Origin: Scylla paramamosain
Taxonomy: Eukaryota; Arthropoda; Malacostraca; Decapoda; Portunidae
NCBI RefSeq assembly: GCF_035594125.1
Contig: NC_087151.1
Location: forward strand, 17,981,501 to 18,045,500
Reading direction: 5' to 3'
Length of the DNA: 64,000 bases
Part shown: positions 31,799-44,255 of the stretch, piece after piece
How the letters are laid out: every line of letters starts with the position of its first letter
Numbering within the stretch: position 1 is the first letter of the stretch
Notes under the pieces: model-generated
Told to the model about the DNA's origin: nothing
The model's database searches: none
Seen by the model: only the letters and a program-made list of their open reading frames with translations
Position numbers and translations under genes: made by a program

Positions 31799-31859
<61 letters not shown>
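31799..31859. repeat. (TC)n microsatellite
   Basis: About 30 units, just upstream of the MULE relic. Confidence 0.97.
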
Positions 31860-31861
<2 letters not shown>

Positions 31862-31915
31862 ATTAATGTATTAGATTAATATTATCGCTTGGTGTCCCGT
31901 GCATCCTTTCCAGAT

Positions 31916-33000
31916 ATGAGTGATGATGGTAGTACACAGCAAACGTCCAGCACACACAGTGATATTCTGCATCACTCACTGTGTGACCCTACCCCTATGG
32001 ATGTAGATGATGTGGACAATGTTACAACATGGACTATTGTTGAAAATTCATCCCGCCAGACATCCAAAGCTAAGAAACTCTATTGCTTATTCATAAAATG
32101 TAAAGCGAAAAAACAAAAATGGATTGGTTGACTGGCAGTGTTGCAAGCGGTCTCAAAGTGCTGTAATGTATCGTGCAACAGTAAAGCAAGTCGGAGACAG
32201 CTTTATACCTGGCGCCGCTGAACACTGTCATCCCACTGAACCTAACACAACTACAGTGCATCAAATCTGAGCTGCTGTGATGGAAGAGGCATGCACCAAT
32301 ATCTTCAGACCAGCAGGGGAGATAGTATCAATGGTGATGAGGAAACATTTAGAAATGTCAAAACCTTAACCAAGTCTTTTGAAGCCTGCACATCTTGCAT
32401 GTACTGCCAATCAACACCAACAAAAGGAACGCCCTACTGATCCAATAGAGTTGTGTTTTACACTTGACATTGATTTTATTGGCCAGGACTTTCTACAAAA
32501 TGATATTCATGTGCGTGGCAGTCGTCACCTCATCTTTGCTACTGCTGGTCAATTAGACATCCTTTTCAAATGTTGACACTGGTTTATAGATTCAAAATTC
32601 AAGGTGGTACAAAAGCCATTTTACCAACTTTTTTCCATTCACGGCTTTGTAAAATCTGGAGACTCTATTAAACAGGTCCCTCCCCTATTTTGTCTGATGT
32701 CTTCCCATAAGGAAAGGGACTATAAGCATGTGCTCCAAGGTATTGTGGATTTAGCAGATACTGTTGCTGTGGAGCATGTCACTATCGATTTTGAGTATGC
32801 GATGTGGCGAGCCATACCAAAGGTGTTTCTCACAGTGACCATTCACAGCTGTGGATTTCACTGGGCCCAGGCAGTGTGGCGACAAGTGCAGGCCCATGGC
32901 TTGCAAATTGCTTATCACCAAGACTGTGGTTCACACAGGTTCATAAAGGAGTTGCTGTGTTGAGCTATCTGCTGCATTGCAGGTTCAGGATTCCCACATG
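31916..33000 (+). pseudogene. MULE transposase relic with FLYWCH zinc finger
   Basis: Starts at ATG 31916 (SDDGSTQQTSSTHSDIL). A FLYWCH-type finger is readable across a frameshift near 32120-32140: W-x-C (DWQCC), AVMYRATVKQVGDSFIPGAA, EHCHP. The MULE transposase core follows: FIDSKFKVVQKPFYQLFSIH (first catalytic D in WFIDSKFK), KQVPPLFCLMSSHKERDYKH, VEHVTIDFEYAMWRAIPKVF (second D) and GFHWAQAVWRQVQAHGLQIAY. Two frames are needed and there are stops at about 32262 and 32573. The E region further downstream is lost. FLYWCH-MULE fusions are known in animal Mutator-like elements. TIRs were not identified. Confidence 0.8.
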
Positions 33001-33408
33001 GATGCTGAGGTGAAGACACAGTAGCTGAAAATAAATAGGTTTTATAGACTTTTGTGAAGGTTTTTAACTGGGACCATGAAATAGGGGTCAAGGTGGTACC
33101 CACTACTGCCTGCAATATTATGATCCCTATTTAGAATGTTTATGATTTAATAATGCAGTAGGGCACCTTATCACTCATGAAATGGTGTTGTGCCAAAGTT
33201 TTTTTCTGATGAAAATGTGAAGCAAATTAATAATATGTAATATAACAATGTAAGGGAAAAGAATATTACAACCAATATGAATGGTGTATGTAGTCACTGT
33301 AATAGGTGGTCTGGCAGCGGGTGGTACTATTATTATATATAACACAGGGATCATAAATATTTATGCACTGTTATGCATTATGAATCTAGATGTTCACCAA
33401 ATAGCAAA
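33001..33408. other. No gene recognised
   Basis: AT-rich sequence between the MULE relic and the BEL LTR. It may include the degraded 3' part of the MULE. Confidence 0.4.
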
Positions 33409-33781
33409 TGTTACTGTATGTAAAGCATATGTACCTCACGTCATTATTCCTCGGCATTCATAAGTGAAATGTTCATGTTTTCTATTTGCATGAAAATGTG
33501 TAATATGTGTAAGTATCAGTATTCAATGTTATATTAAGCACCAAAGCCAATGCTCACTTATTAGTAGAGTATGGTTAACCCACTGGTCGCCTGCGGGCGT
33601 CACTCATGACCAAGTCGCACTCAGACAAATACGGGCAGGATGGTGACCGAGTTCTTACAGTCATGCCTACCTCATCAATAAATGTCAGAGAGAGAACTGC
33701 CTTTCCTCGACCCTACGATGATGGGTGTGATCAGTAAAACAGATCACCTGAGAGCCAATTGATGACCAGCCAGTGTGGCTA
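33409..33781 (+). repeat. BEL/Pao 5' LTR of copy E, internally deleted
   Basis: Starts TGTTACTGTATG. It has lost about 150 bp between GTGACCGAG and TTCTTACAGTC, apparently by recombination between two GACCGAG motifs present in full-length LTRs. It ends GTGGCTA and then leaves BEL sequence. Confidence 0.85.
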
Positions 33782-33889
33782 AAGCAAACAAATATGTATA
33801 CCACCCCTACACTGGATATGCATACAGTATACATACAATAAAAAAATATTAATGTTTAACAGGAGCACAGGGCTGAAAATCTGTCAGGC

Positions 33890-34940
33890 ACCAAACATTC
33901 AAAGAAAAATAAATGTAAAGTAAATGTACAAGCCAACAAACAGTATCCCAAGGACCTGGAAAGGAAAGGACGATTCTATCACTACTGTACAAAGGATCAT
34001 GATTTAGATGATTGCAAGGAATTTGCCAAACTTGATGGTAATACTAGGTACAAATTTGCTAAAGAAAAATGGTTATGTACAGGGTGTCTAAAAATGGGTC
34101 ACAAAGGAAAGGATTGTAGAAGAAGGAAAGTTTGTAAAGTATGTCAGAGATACCATCCCACAGCTCTTCACAATGATGATATGACAAGAACTGAGAGCCA
34201 AAGGGTGCCAGCACAAGCAACTCAGCCTAAAGATGATAAACCCACAGTAGTAGCAAATAAAGTCAAAGTTACAGAATCAGTGACACATGACATGCACACC
34301 ATGATAGTTCCTGTATGGTTACATCATGTTAGTAATGAAGAGAATAAAGTTTTAGTGTATGCCCTGCTGGATGAGCAGTCTGATGCTTCATTCATCAAGG
34401 AAAGCACTCTGAATAAATTGGGAGTTAGTGGACCATCAGTGTCACTCAATATCCACACAATAAGTGGAAAACAAATCACTGATTCTATCAAAATTCATGG
34501 ACTTAAAGTAAGAGGTTATTATGAAGAAGTGGAAATATTAATCCCTTCAGCATATTCAACAGAAAACATTTCAGGTGGACGGAGTCAGATACCAAGGCCC
34601 GAGACTGCTTGCGACTGGCCCCACTTAAAGGCAATCTCTGACAAACTAATGAAATATGACCCAAACGTTGACATAGGACTCCTCATTGGTCTTGATTATG
34701 CAGAAGCCATTATGGCAGAAGAGCAAATAGCAGGTGATAGCAAGAAGCATCCCTATGCTCGTAGGACAGAGCTAGGTTGGGGGATCATTGGTAGAAGCTC
34801 ACCCCATTCAAGTCCATTGGAGGATACAGTGGTAGTCTACAGAACAGTGACACAAGAAGTAGAAATCAATGAAGAAAAGAGGGTTGATTTCTTGGTGGTT
34901 CCTACTAAAACCAAAGAGATGATTAATCCTTCTCAAGTGA
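33890..34940 (+). pseudogene. BEL/Pao copy E gag end, zinc-finger region and protease
   Basis: BEL sequence resumes at about 33890 in mid gag, so the N-terminal two thirds of gag and the leader are absent. It reads YCTKDHDLDDCKEFAKLDGN, KWLCTGCLKMGHKGKDC and VCKVCQRYHPTALH. The protease block VYALLDEQSDASFI, SLNIHTISGKQITDSIKIHG and LIPSAYSTENISGGRSQI follow. Unlike copy B the protease frame is intact and runs into the RT linker (RTELGWGIIGRSSPHSSPLE). A 2-base loss at about 34943 (GAGAGATG against GAGAGATATG) shifts the frame. Confidence 0.85.
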
Positions 34941-34943
34941 GAG

Positions 34944-36800
34944 ATGTTTGAACTTGACTTCAGTGATAGAAAGTCAGCTGACACTCCATTATCATATGAA
35001 GATAAAAGGTTTATGAGTAAGATGAAAGAAGGAGTACATCAGCTGAAGGATGGCCATTATGAGTTGCCCCTTCCTCTTAAAGATGATAACGTCAAGCTTC
35101 CAAACAACAAACTATTAGCAGAGCAGAGATTCAAGAAGTTAAGAGCTAAACTTGAGAAGGATAATCAACACAAAGGTGATTACAAAGTGTTCATGGATGA
35201 TATGATTACAAAAGCTTATGCAGAGGTTGTACCAACAAAGGATTTAGTTAGGAATGATGGTAAGGTCTGGTACATTCCACATCATGGAGTTTATCATCCG
35301 AGAAAGCCAAAGAAGTTGAGAATTGTCTTTGACTGTAGTGCAAACTACAGGAACCAGTCACTAAACAGTCACCTGTTACAAGGCCCAGACCTTACCAACA
35401 AACTTATTGGAGTGTTGTGTAGGTTTAGGCAAGAAAGGATTGCACTTGTGTGTGATATAGAAGCAATGTACCATCAAGTGAAGGTCAACCCAGAACAGAG
35501 AGACATGTTAAGATTCCTTTGGTGGGAAAATGGTGACCTTAATAATGAGATAGCTGAATACATGATGACAGCTCACTTGTTTTGAGCTACTTCATCTCCA
35601 AGTGTAGCCAACTTTGCTCTTAAGAAAGCTGCAAATGACTACGGGTGTGGATCTGATGCAGCCAAGTTTGTAAGAAACAACTTTTATGTTGATGATGGTT
35701 TGAAGTCAGTAGCTACAATGGATGAAGCTGTCACTCTTATTCAGCAAAACAAAGAATTATGTTACAAGGGAGGTTTTAACCTTCATAAGTTCTTGTCAAA
35801 CAACAAAGATGTATTAGCTGCAATTTCTCCTCATGAGAGAGCAGATGGAATTAAAAGTTTGGATTTTAGTAAGAATGAAGGCACACTGCCTATAGAAAGA
35901 ACTTTGGGAGTTGAGTGGTGCATAGAATCTGACACATTTCAATTTAGAATAAAGCTGAAAGACAAGCCACTCACCAGGAGAGGCATTCTGTCAACAGTGA
36001 GCTCAATATATGATCCATTAGGTCTAGTGTCACCTCTCATACTGACTGGAAAGCAAATTTTACAAGAATTATGTAAGAATGCAGTTGATTGGGATGATGA
36101 GGTGCTAGATTATGTCAAACCTAATTGGATAAAATGGAAGGATGAGCTGCACAAACTAGATCAGTTAAAGGTACCTAGATGCTACAAACCCAATGACTTT
36201 GGGGATGTAGAAAAGGTTGAACTCCATCACTTTTCAGATGCCTGTCAAGAGGGATATGGCCAGTGCTCATATATTAGATTAATTAGCAAGACTGGCCAAA
36301 TTCATTGTGCATTAGTAATGGCAAAGTCACGTGTCACACCTCTAAAAACCATGACAATTCCCAGACTAGAACTAGCAGCAACAGTGGTGTCAGTTAGAAT
36401 CCATAAACTCTTGAAGGGAGAACTTGAGTATAATAATGTGGAAGAAGTATTTTGGACAGACAGCAAAGTAGTCCTTGGTTACATTGCAAATGAAGCAAAG
36501 AGATTCCATGTATATGTTGCAAATAGAGTAGAAACAATAAGAGATCACACTTCACCAGATCAGTGGAAATTTGTAGAGACGCAGTATAACCCAGCAGATC
36601 ATGCATCTAGAGGCATGACAGCAGATGAATTGTGTAATAGCAAGATCTGGTGGAATGGCCCAGAATTTCTTTGGCAACATAGCAAAATGGATAGCCATTC
36701 CCAGTATAAGGTCATAAATGAGAATGATCCTGAAGTGAAGAAAGTTGTATGCCATGCTGTAGGTACACAACAGCCCACAGATATACTAGAAAGACTTTAG
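34944..36800 (+). pseudogene. BEL/Pao copy E reverse transcriptase and RNase H
   Basis: One frame with a single nonsense codon at 35583-35585 (GGA to TGA in the LFGATSSPS block), otherwise open for about 620 codons. RT: YIPHHGVYHPRKPKKLRIVF, CDIEAMYHQVKVNPEQRDM and NNFYVDDGLKS around 35676-35703. RNase H: VELHHFSDACQEGYGQCSY, TIPRLELAATVVSV, FWTDSKVVLGYIANEAKRFH and YNPADHASRGMTADEL. It ends at a TAG at 36798-36800 that replaces a Glu codon in copy D (LERLEYF). This is the best-preserved RT-RH of the BEL family here. Confidence 0.9.
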
Positions 36801-36939
36801 TATTTTTCTGATTGGTTTAAAGCGAAGAGGGCAGTTGCTGTATGCCTCAAGCTTCTGAACAGCTTCAGAAGAAAAAAATATAAAATCATCTGCTAACCAT
36901 AATTCTTTAATTAAAGGAGACAATGGCAAGGGAACAAAA

Positions 36940-38253
36940 GTGATAGACAAGACCAGTTCCCTCTATAAGTTAGATCCCTTCATTGACAAAAATGGTATCA
37001 TGAGAGTAGGAGGAAGATTGAGGCTTTCTAATCTGACAGATGAATCCAAACATCCAGTCATCCTCCCCAAAACATCTCACATAACCCAGCTGATAATATG
37101 CCACCATCACAAAAGGACAAATCATCAAGGCAGGGGCATAACTTTAAATGATATCAGGTCATGTGGATACTGGATAGTAGGAGGATCATCCCTAGTGTCA
37201 AGGCACATTTCAAAGTGCATTATCTGTCGTAAAGTTAGAAGTACAACACAGGGACAGAAGATGGCAGACCTGCTTATTGACAGACTAGAACCATCACCTC
37301 CTTTTACATACTCAGCAGTAGATTTCTTTGGCCCTTTCTATGTCAAAGAGGGGCGTAAAGAGCTTAAAAGATATGGAGTGCTCTTTACTTGCATGGCATG
37401 TAGAGCTGTGCACATAGAGACAGCCAACAGCATGGATACAAGTTCCTTCCTAAGTGCATACCGTCGCTTTGTAGGAAGAAGAGGGCCCGTAAGACAGTTG
37501 AGATGTGACCAAGGAACTAACTTTGTAGGAGCCAAATCAGAGTATGAGAAATGCTTGAAAGAATTAAATAACAATAAAGTCAGACAAGAACTCATGAAAG
37601 ATCAGTGTGACTGGATTGTTTTTAACATGAATGTACCCAATTTCAGTCACATGGGAGGTGCTTGGGAGAGGCAGATACGCACAGTGAGAAATGTACTCTC
37701 TGTGTTACTTGATCAGCATAGTACCCAGTTAGATGACCAAGATCTGAGAACCTTCTTAGTTGAAGCGGAAAATATAGTTAATGGTCGTCCCCTAACTGTG
37801 GACCATCTTAACTCCCCAGAAAGTCCTACACCGTTAACACCCCGTAATTTGTTAACTATGAAAACAAAGGTAGTACTGCCTCCTCCAAGCATTTTCATTA
37901 AGAAAGACCTGTACTGCATAAAGAGATGGCGCAGAGCACAATACCTAGCCAACCAGTTCTGGTCCAGGTGGAAAAAGGAGTACGTGCAATTCCTAAAACT
38001 TAGAAATAAGTGAACAGCAAAGAAGAATCTCAGTGTAAATGAGTTATCAAGGATCAGAATATAGCAAGGAACCAGTGGAAACTGGGAAGAGTAACAGAAG
38101 TATCTGGTAATCATGATGGCCTAGTAAGAAAGGTTAAGGTCCAGGTGTCAGACTGTAATCTCAACAATCAGGGAAGACGCACAAAGGCAAACAGGACCAT
38201 CATAGAGAGGCCAATACATAGTCTAGTATTGCTGCTAGAAGGTAATGCATAAT
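36940..38253 (+). pseudogene. BEL/Pao copy E integrase
   Basis: 358 codons open to 38013: zinc-binding domain HITQLIICHHHKRTNHQGRG and HISKCIICRKVRSTTQG. The DDE core has YSAVDFFGPFYVKEGRKELK (about 37318), RQLRCDQGTNFVGAKSEYEK (about 37500) and SHMGGAWERQIRTVRNVL (about 37650), supplying D, D and E. The C-terminal DUF5641-like part begins with FWSRWKKEYVQFLKLRNK, where TGA at 38011 and a small deletion break it. The remainder is recognisable to LVLLLEGNA at about 38250. About 40 codons between RNase H and the zinc domain (36850-36940) are also damaged. Confidence 0.9.
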
Positions 38254-38375
38254 AATAGACCGGAGCATCCCCGCCAAGGAACCAGTGTAACAAAACATAT
38301 TGTGTGCTAATACTAGTTTTAACGTACATATTAATGTTAATTTAAGGTAAATTGTTACACAATTTAGGGGAGCCA

Positions 38376-38886
38376 TGTTACTGTATGTAAAACTTATTTA
38401 CCTCACGTCATTATTCCTCGGCATTCATAAGTGAAATGTTCAATAGTTTTCTATTTGCATGAAAACGTGTAATGTGTGTAAGTATCAGTATTCAATGCTA
38501 TATTAAGCACCAAAGCCAATGCTCACTTGTTAGTAGAGCGTGGTTAACCCACTGGTCGCCTGTGGGCATCACTCATGGCCAAGTCACGCTCAGAGAAAGA
38601 TGCAAAGGATGGTGACCGAAGTAAATACTTTAATTTTGTAGTAAAAACTGATTGTCATAGTGCCAAGTTGATTGCATGTATTGTTAATGAATATTGTAAT
38701 ATGTTGAAAGTGTTTAATATCAGTGTATAATGTTATTTTGTAAGAGATTGAGACCGAGAACTTGTTCGCAGTTCTTACGGTCATGCCTACTGTTCCTCGA
38801 CCTTACGATGATGGGTGTGATCAATAAAACAGATCACTTTTTTTTTTTTTCTGAGAACCAATTGATGCCCAGCCAGTGCGGCTACA
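38376..38886 (+). repeat. BEL/Pao 3' LTR of copy E
   Basis: 511 bp, TGTTACTGTATG...GCGGCTACA, preceded by TTTAGGGGAGCCA. It carries a T12-13 insertion at about 38838, and part of the CCTACCTCATCAATAAA block is missing. Confidence 0.9.
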
Positions 38887-40070
38887 ATAGTGAAGTTGTT
38901 GGAGTGTTTTCACATGTTTTGGTGGTGTTAACGATGTTAGAAAATTTATTTAGAAAACCAAGGGCACTACTTGGGGCGATGGGAAGGAGCTGATCAGAAT
39001 AAGGACTGTTTCCCCTCAAGACCTCAGTCGTCTTCTGCCTTTGGTTGAAAATAGGAGTGAGTTGCTCTCTGTTCGGCACTTGTGGATTTTTTTTTCCCAT
39101 CTAGATTCATGTGGTAAGACCAAAATTGATATATATTTTTTATTTATAATGTTTATTACTACTAATCATTCGTTTTCTGGCTTTGGCTGAATACAGATAT
39201 GGAGTAAATAAGACCACAAAAACACCAATAATTTTGAAAATGAAAGACCGTAGTTCTTCAGGTTAATTACATATAGTTATGATGATAATTAGAAGTATGT
39301 TTTCTTTATATTAAATTGATGTATGTTTTTTTTATTTTATTTTTGACCCAACATATAGTGAGATTTAAATGAATAGATTGTGATTAAATTTGCGGGGGAA
39401 ATTATTTTAGGCTGTGTACTGAATATTAGGCTACTATATATTCATATTTAAATTTTTTTTTGTGTGTGTTATTTTCAGGAAATTCTGCCCTATCCTACAG
39501 CTTAAACTGGGAATACCCACACCAAAATTTATTAAATAACCATTCATTTGTTAACATCAAGCAAAATTAGAGTAATATTAATGATTTATCAAATATATTT
39601 TAAAATTAAACCCACGTGCCTTCGGGATTTCCCTTCATACCCTCGGACAATTGCTACCACATTTTGTTTGGTTAAAAAGGTAAAACTAAAGAACAGAAGT
39701 ACAATAAGATAGAAAAGAAAGTAGAACAGAAAAATAAAAATAAAAGTACAATAAACAAGTGACTCAAAATAATAACAAACAAACAAATAAATAACATTTT
39801 AAAGAATCCCACGAAATATTAATCTAATCCCCCTTTCCCTCCCCCCATCACAATGTAACATGAAATCTACCTTCAGTAAGACTGGAATAGGAGCAATTTC
39901 TTTCTTTCTCCCGAAACGGCTTTTATTTCTTTACGGTCCAATGAAGTGATCTTTTTGTTATGCGTTTTCTTTCCTTCTTCTTTCTTTTTTCCTTTTCCTT
40001 TCTTTCTCCTCTTTCATGTATATCAATATTTCATTTATTATTATTTCCTGCGCTCTACAGATTGAACAGA
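38887..40070. other. No gene recognised
   Basis: AT-rich sequence after the BEL 3' LTR. The open frame on the minus strand at 39100-38882 has no motif. The last part probably belongs to the 5' side of the hAT element that follows, but its left terminal repeat was not found. Confidence 0.45.
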
Positions 40071-42000
40071 ATGTCACGACCACCAGCTAAGAAACGATGT
40101 CATTCAAATGAAGATGATATTAAAGAATTTAAGGAATACTGGACTTAAAAGTTTGGCATGATTAAGAAGGATAAAAGAGCGTTATTGATTTTCTGTTCTG
40201 ACACAGTTGTTTGTAGAGCTTCTTCTGTAAAGGGACATTTTGAAAGTGTTCATAAGAACTTAAACAATAAAACTGAGGAAGAACAAAGAGAATTAATTTT
40301 TTTGTGAACTGAACAAGACAAAGAAACAGGGTGAAACTTTTATGAACTTTATTTCAGGTAGACCCAGTTCCAACTTAGTTGCTGGTAGTTTTGAAATTTC
40401 AAAAGTTATTGCTCAACATGGAAAGCCTCTCAGTGATGGGGAGTATATTAAAGAAGCTTGGCTACAATGTGCACCTTTCCTTTTTGATGACTTCGGAAGA
40501 GGAAAAGATTATTCAGCGCATTAAAGATTTGTCTGTGAATAGGAAAACATTTAAGGATAGGATACTTAAGCTGGAAAGGAATACAGATAAACAATTGACA
40601 AAAGATTTGCCTTCATGCAAGTTTTTTTTCTACTTGTGTCGATGGAAGTACGGACATTACATCATCAGCTAGGTTAGCCATAATTTCTTGATTTTGTAGG
40701 GTTGATGAAGTATGTGAAGGGATGGTTGCTCTTGCATCACTACCTGACCGTACTACCGGGGCTGAAATATGTAAAACTGTTGGGAACGAATTATCTACTC
40801 GACAAATTGACATTGCAAAAGTAGTATCTGCCACAACAGATGGTGCCTCGCAAAAGTAGTATCTGCCAAAACAGATGGTGCCCCAAACATGACTGGTGAG
40901 AAGGTAGGATTTGTAAATTTGTTTGCAAAAAATGTTGGTCATCCATTGATTGGTTTTCATTGCATCATACTTGAGGAGGCTTTATGTGCAAAAGCTGGCC
41001 TAAGGGAACTGCAGGAAGTGATGCAAACAGTTACCAAGTTACAATTTCAAATTCTACTGGATGAGGTAGATTCCGTGTATAAAGGACTGAAAATATACAA
41101 CCATGTTCGTTGGCTTAGCTGAGGCTTGGTTCTGAAACGATTTGTTGAATGTTTAGATGAGATAAAGCTCTATTTGAATGACCAACAGGTGTCTTACTAT
41201 GAATTGTTTGACATCGTGTATGTTTGTAAACTGATGTTTTTTTGCAGATTTTTGTGAGTATTTAAATGAGTTGAATATTAAGTTGCAGGGCTCTGGTAAG
41301 ACACTTGATGTTATGTTTGGTTACATAAAGGCTTTTGAAATGAAACTTGAAGTTTTTAAGAGGGATGTAGATAATGAGAGATTTAGATACTTTCCAAACC
41401 TAAAGAGGTACATCAATGATCTCCAAAAAGATGACACAAATGTCTTCAAAAGCTGTTTGTAAACATTATTGAGTCAACAGTCTGGCAGTTCTCTACAAGA
41501 TTTGCCAAATTCAGAGAACTGGAAGAGACTGTAAAATTCATTAAGTTTGCAGACAGCATCAAAATGGATGAACTAAACTTGCAAATGTTTGCACGGATAG
41601 ACATAGATGATTTTGAAATGCAGTTGATTAAATTTCAGAGTAGCTCAATTTGGAAGCAGAAATTTGTTGACCCTAGAGTTGACTTGGAAAATATTGAAAA
41701 GGAGAGATTAGAGATGGGAGTAACAAAGAGAAATGCAGAAAACGAAGTATTAAGGACTTGAAATACTATTCCTGAAAATTATGTCTGTCTAAAAAACCTT
41801 GCAACAGCATTACTAATCATGTTTTCGTCTACATATACTTGCGAATCTTTGTTCTCATTGATGAACTTTGTAAAGTCTTGTAACAGGAGTAGCATGATGG
41901 ATGAAACAAGTAGTGCATGCACATCTCTCGAGGTTACTAAATATAAACCCGATATAAAATCTCTGTCATCAGGGATGCAGCAGCAGAAGTCTCACTGACA
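40071..42000 (+). pseudogene. hAT transposase relic (GTF2IRD2/ZBED-like type)
   Basis: Starts at ATG 40071 (SRPPAKKRCHSNEDDIKEFK). A degraded BED-like finger region follows (CSDTVVCRASSVKGHFESVH), then IIQRIKDLSVNRKTFKDRIL and a catalytic-domain stretch TTDGAPNMTGEKVGFVNLF-like split by a 36-bp tandem duplication at 40814-40885. Next come GFHCIILEEALCAKAGL, IYNHVRWLS and LNELNIKLQGSGKTLDVMFG. The dimerisation C-terminus is STYTCESLFSLMNFVKS and VTKYKPDIKSLSSGMQQQKS. Many stops and frameshifts are present. The order of blocks matches hAT transposases from which GTF2IRD2 and ZBED genes derive. Confidence 0.8.
40814..40885 (+). repeat. 36-bp tandem duplication inside the hAT relic
   Basis: GCAAAAGTAGTATCTGCC plus 18 bp is repeated with two changes, adding 12 codons near the TDGA motif. 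Confidence 0.9.
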
Positions 42001-42302
42001 GTATATAAAAGGAGTCAACAAGTTTTCTTTGTCTAGTTTTATCTAATATTTATTATCAAAGCCACAAAAAGGTTCAAGGCTGTTGAAATGTTGTTCTGAA
42101 AGTTAAATATATTTTCTCTTTTTTTTTTATACTGTGTTTTTACTGCTCTGAGGTAATTTATTATCATTTTTTTTATTTAAAAAGTTCTTTAAATACTTAA
42201 TTCTTAAGAGATATCAAATATGTTCTAAAAAAAAAAAAAAAATGGCTGGCACGTGGAAAAAGTTTGTGTCAAAGACTTGGCAGATTTTGGCAAGTACTCT
42301 CA

Positions 42303-42321
42303 AAAAGGTTGCCCACCCCTG
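42303..42321 (-). repeat. hAT right terminal inverted repeat
   Basis: AAAAGGTTGCCCACCCCTG, the reverse of CAGGGGTGGGCAACC-type hAT ends. The next bases, GACTAGAG, would be the 8-bp target duplication and lie in BEL 3' UTR sequence. Confidence 0.7.
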
Positions 42322-42443
42322 GACTAGAGCTTCCCCGCCAAGGAGCCAGTGTAACAAAACATATTAAAAACTAGGATTAGCACATAATTAGTTACATACT
42401 AATGTTAATTTAAGGTAAATTGTTGCACAATTTAGGGAAGCCA
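42322..42443 (+). mobile_element. BEL/Pao copy F, 3' untranslated remnant
   Basis: GAGCTTCCCCGCCAAGGAGC and the following ATTTAGGGAAGCCA tract are homologous to 18735-18849. The internal region before it has been replaced by the hAT element. Confidence 0.8.
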
Positions 42444-42959
42444 TGTTACTGCATGTAAAGTGTAGGTGCCTCATGTTAATATTCCTCGGTAATCATATGT
42501 GAAATGTTCAGTAGTTTTCTACTTGCATGAAGACACATCTAATATGCATAAGTATCAGTACTCAGTGCTATATTAAGCACCAAAGCCAATGCTCACTTGT
42601 TAGTAGAGTGTGGTTAACTGACTGGTTACCTGAATGTATCACTCGTGGCCAAGTTGCGCTCAAAGAATGATCGAGGTAAATACTTTAATTTTGTAGTAAA
42701 AACTGATTGTCATAGTGCCAAGTTTATTGCATGTATTGTTAATGAATACTGTAATATGTTGAAAGTGTTTGATATCAGTGCATAACGTTATTTTATAAGA
42801 AATTGAGACTGAGGACTTGTTCACAGTTTTTATGGTCATGCCTATCTCATCAATAAATGTCAGGGAGAGAGAACTACCTTTTCTCGACCCTACAATGATG
42901 GGCGTGATCAGTAAAGCAGATCACCTGAGAGATAATGAAGGCCTGCCAGTGCGGCTACA
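42444..42959 (+). repeat. BEL/Pao LTR of copy F
   Basis: 516 bp, TGTTACTGCATG...GTGCGGCTACA, of the same subfamily as copy A (GAAGGCCTGCCAGTG at the end). Confidence 0.9.
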
Positions 42960-43019
42960 ACAGTAATTCTGAGTAATACTACATAGTGCACACCGACACA
43001 TTTTTAGTGGCCCTTTTGT

Positions 43020-44255
43020 TGTTGTTTCTCATCAATGATGTTCAAATGAGGTTCTTTCTTTGAAAGTGCCAGACACATGTCATCACTTGCATCCAAACTT
43101 TTTCTGGCTTTTTGTCTTGATGTGTAGGAGCGTTGAAAAACCTGCCTTATAAATAAGTAGTTGAAATGGCACGAGGACCTCCAAAGCTCTCCCTACTAAT
43201 TGTGGAAATGTTTGGAGTTGTGCACACCAAACCATATCCAGTTGCATTTTTTCAAACTCCATTCGGATTCTGTCATTGGTCTGCAACTCCACAAGATCAT
43301 CTTTCATCATATCATTATCATCCATGGAATCAAGGTTGAAAAGAAATGGATCCCGTATCCAACTTTGTGTCACAGAACCTTCTTCAAGGTGAAAATATCC
43401 TTGAAAGGACTGAATCAGTTTCTTGCAAATGTTCTACTTCATTCACAATGGGCAGCTCTTCTTCATCACTAGTAGCCTCATCAAGAGAAGGGAAGTTTGC
43501 AAAATTTCCACTTTCAATTCGCTTTATCCACATTGGTGAAGGTGGATAACTTTTCTCTGGCCATTCTCATATTGCATAGAGACATTCAGTTCACTGAGAT
43601 GCGTGAATACATCTGCCAGATATGCCAGAGACAAAATGAACTTATTGTTTTCTAAATGGTCAGCAATTTCACTGCCTTGATTTCTAAGAAACTGCATAAT
43701 TTCTTCATAAAGTTCAAAGACACGTGTAAGTACCCTGCCACAGAAAAGCCATCTCACTTCTATGTGCTAAAGAACACTGTGCTCAGCTCCAATTTCTTCA
43801 CAAAAAGATGAAAAAAGACAGTGATTCACTGGCCATCCTCTGATGCAATTTACAGCATGCACAACAACTGATAAAACAGTCTTCAATTTTTCTGGCAGTG
43901 TCTTTATAGCAAGTGCATGATGATGCAACACAGTGAGTGACAGCTACATGGGGAACCTCTTCTTTCACCAGGGTAGCAAAGCCTGATTTATTTCCAAGCA
44001 TGACAGGGGCTCCATCAGTGCAAATTGACCCACACATGTTGAGAGTCATTCCATGTTTTAGGAAGATCTCTTTCACAAGATTGAACACATTGATTGCTTT
44101 TGCAGTAGTTTTCAGAGGTTTACAAAATAAGAATTCTTCCACCATTTCTTTCTCATTCACATACCAAATAAATGCCATCAACTGACTGTAACAACTAATG
44201 TCAGTTGACTCATCCAGCTGAATACCCAGTTTGACAGGATTAGCTTTCAGAGCCC
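43020..44255 (-). pseudogene. hAT transposase relic, second type (ZBED5/SCAND3-like)
   Basis: Reading from high to low coordinate: [59 protein letters not shown] and EEVPHVAVTHCVASS (44230-43900). Then come VFELYEEIMQFLRNQGSEIA and SLAYLADVFTHLSELNVSMQ (43757-43560), and the C-terminus WIRDPFLFNLDSMDDNDMM and AGFSTLLHIKTKSQKK (43373-43083). These blocks in this order are typical of the hAT-derived ZBED5/SCAND3-like transposases. At least three frames are needed. The N-terminal BED region is absent. Confidence 0.8.
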
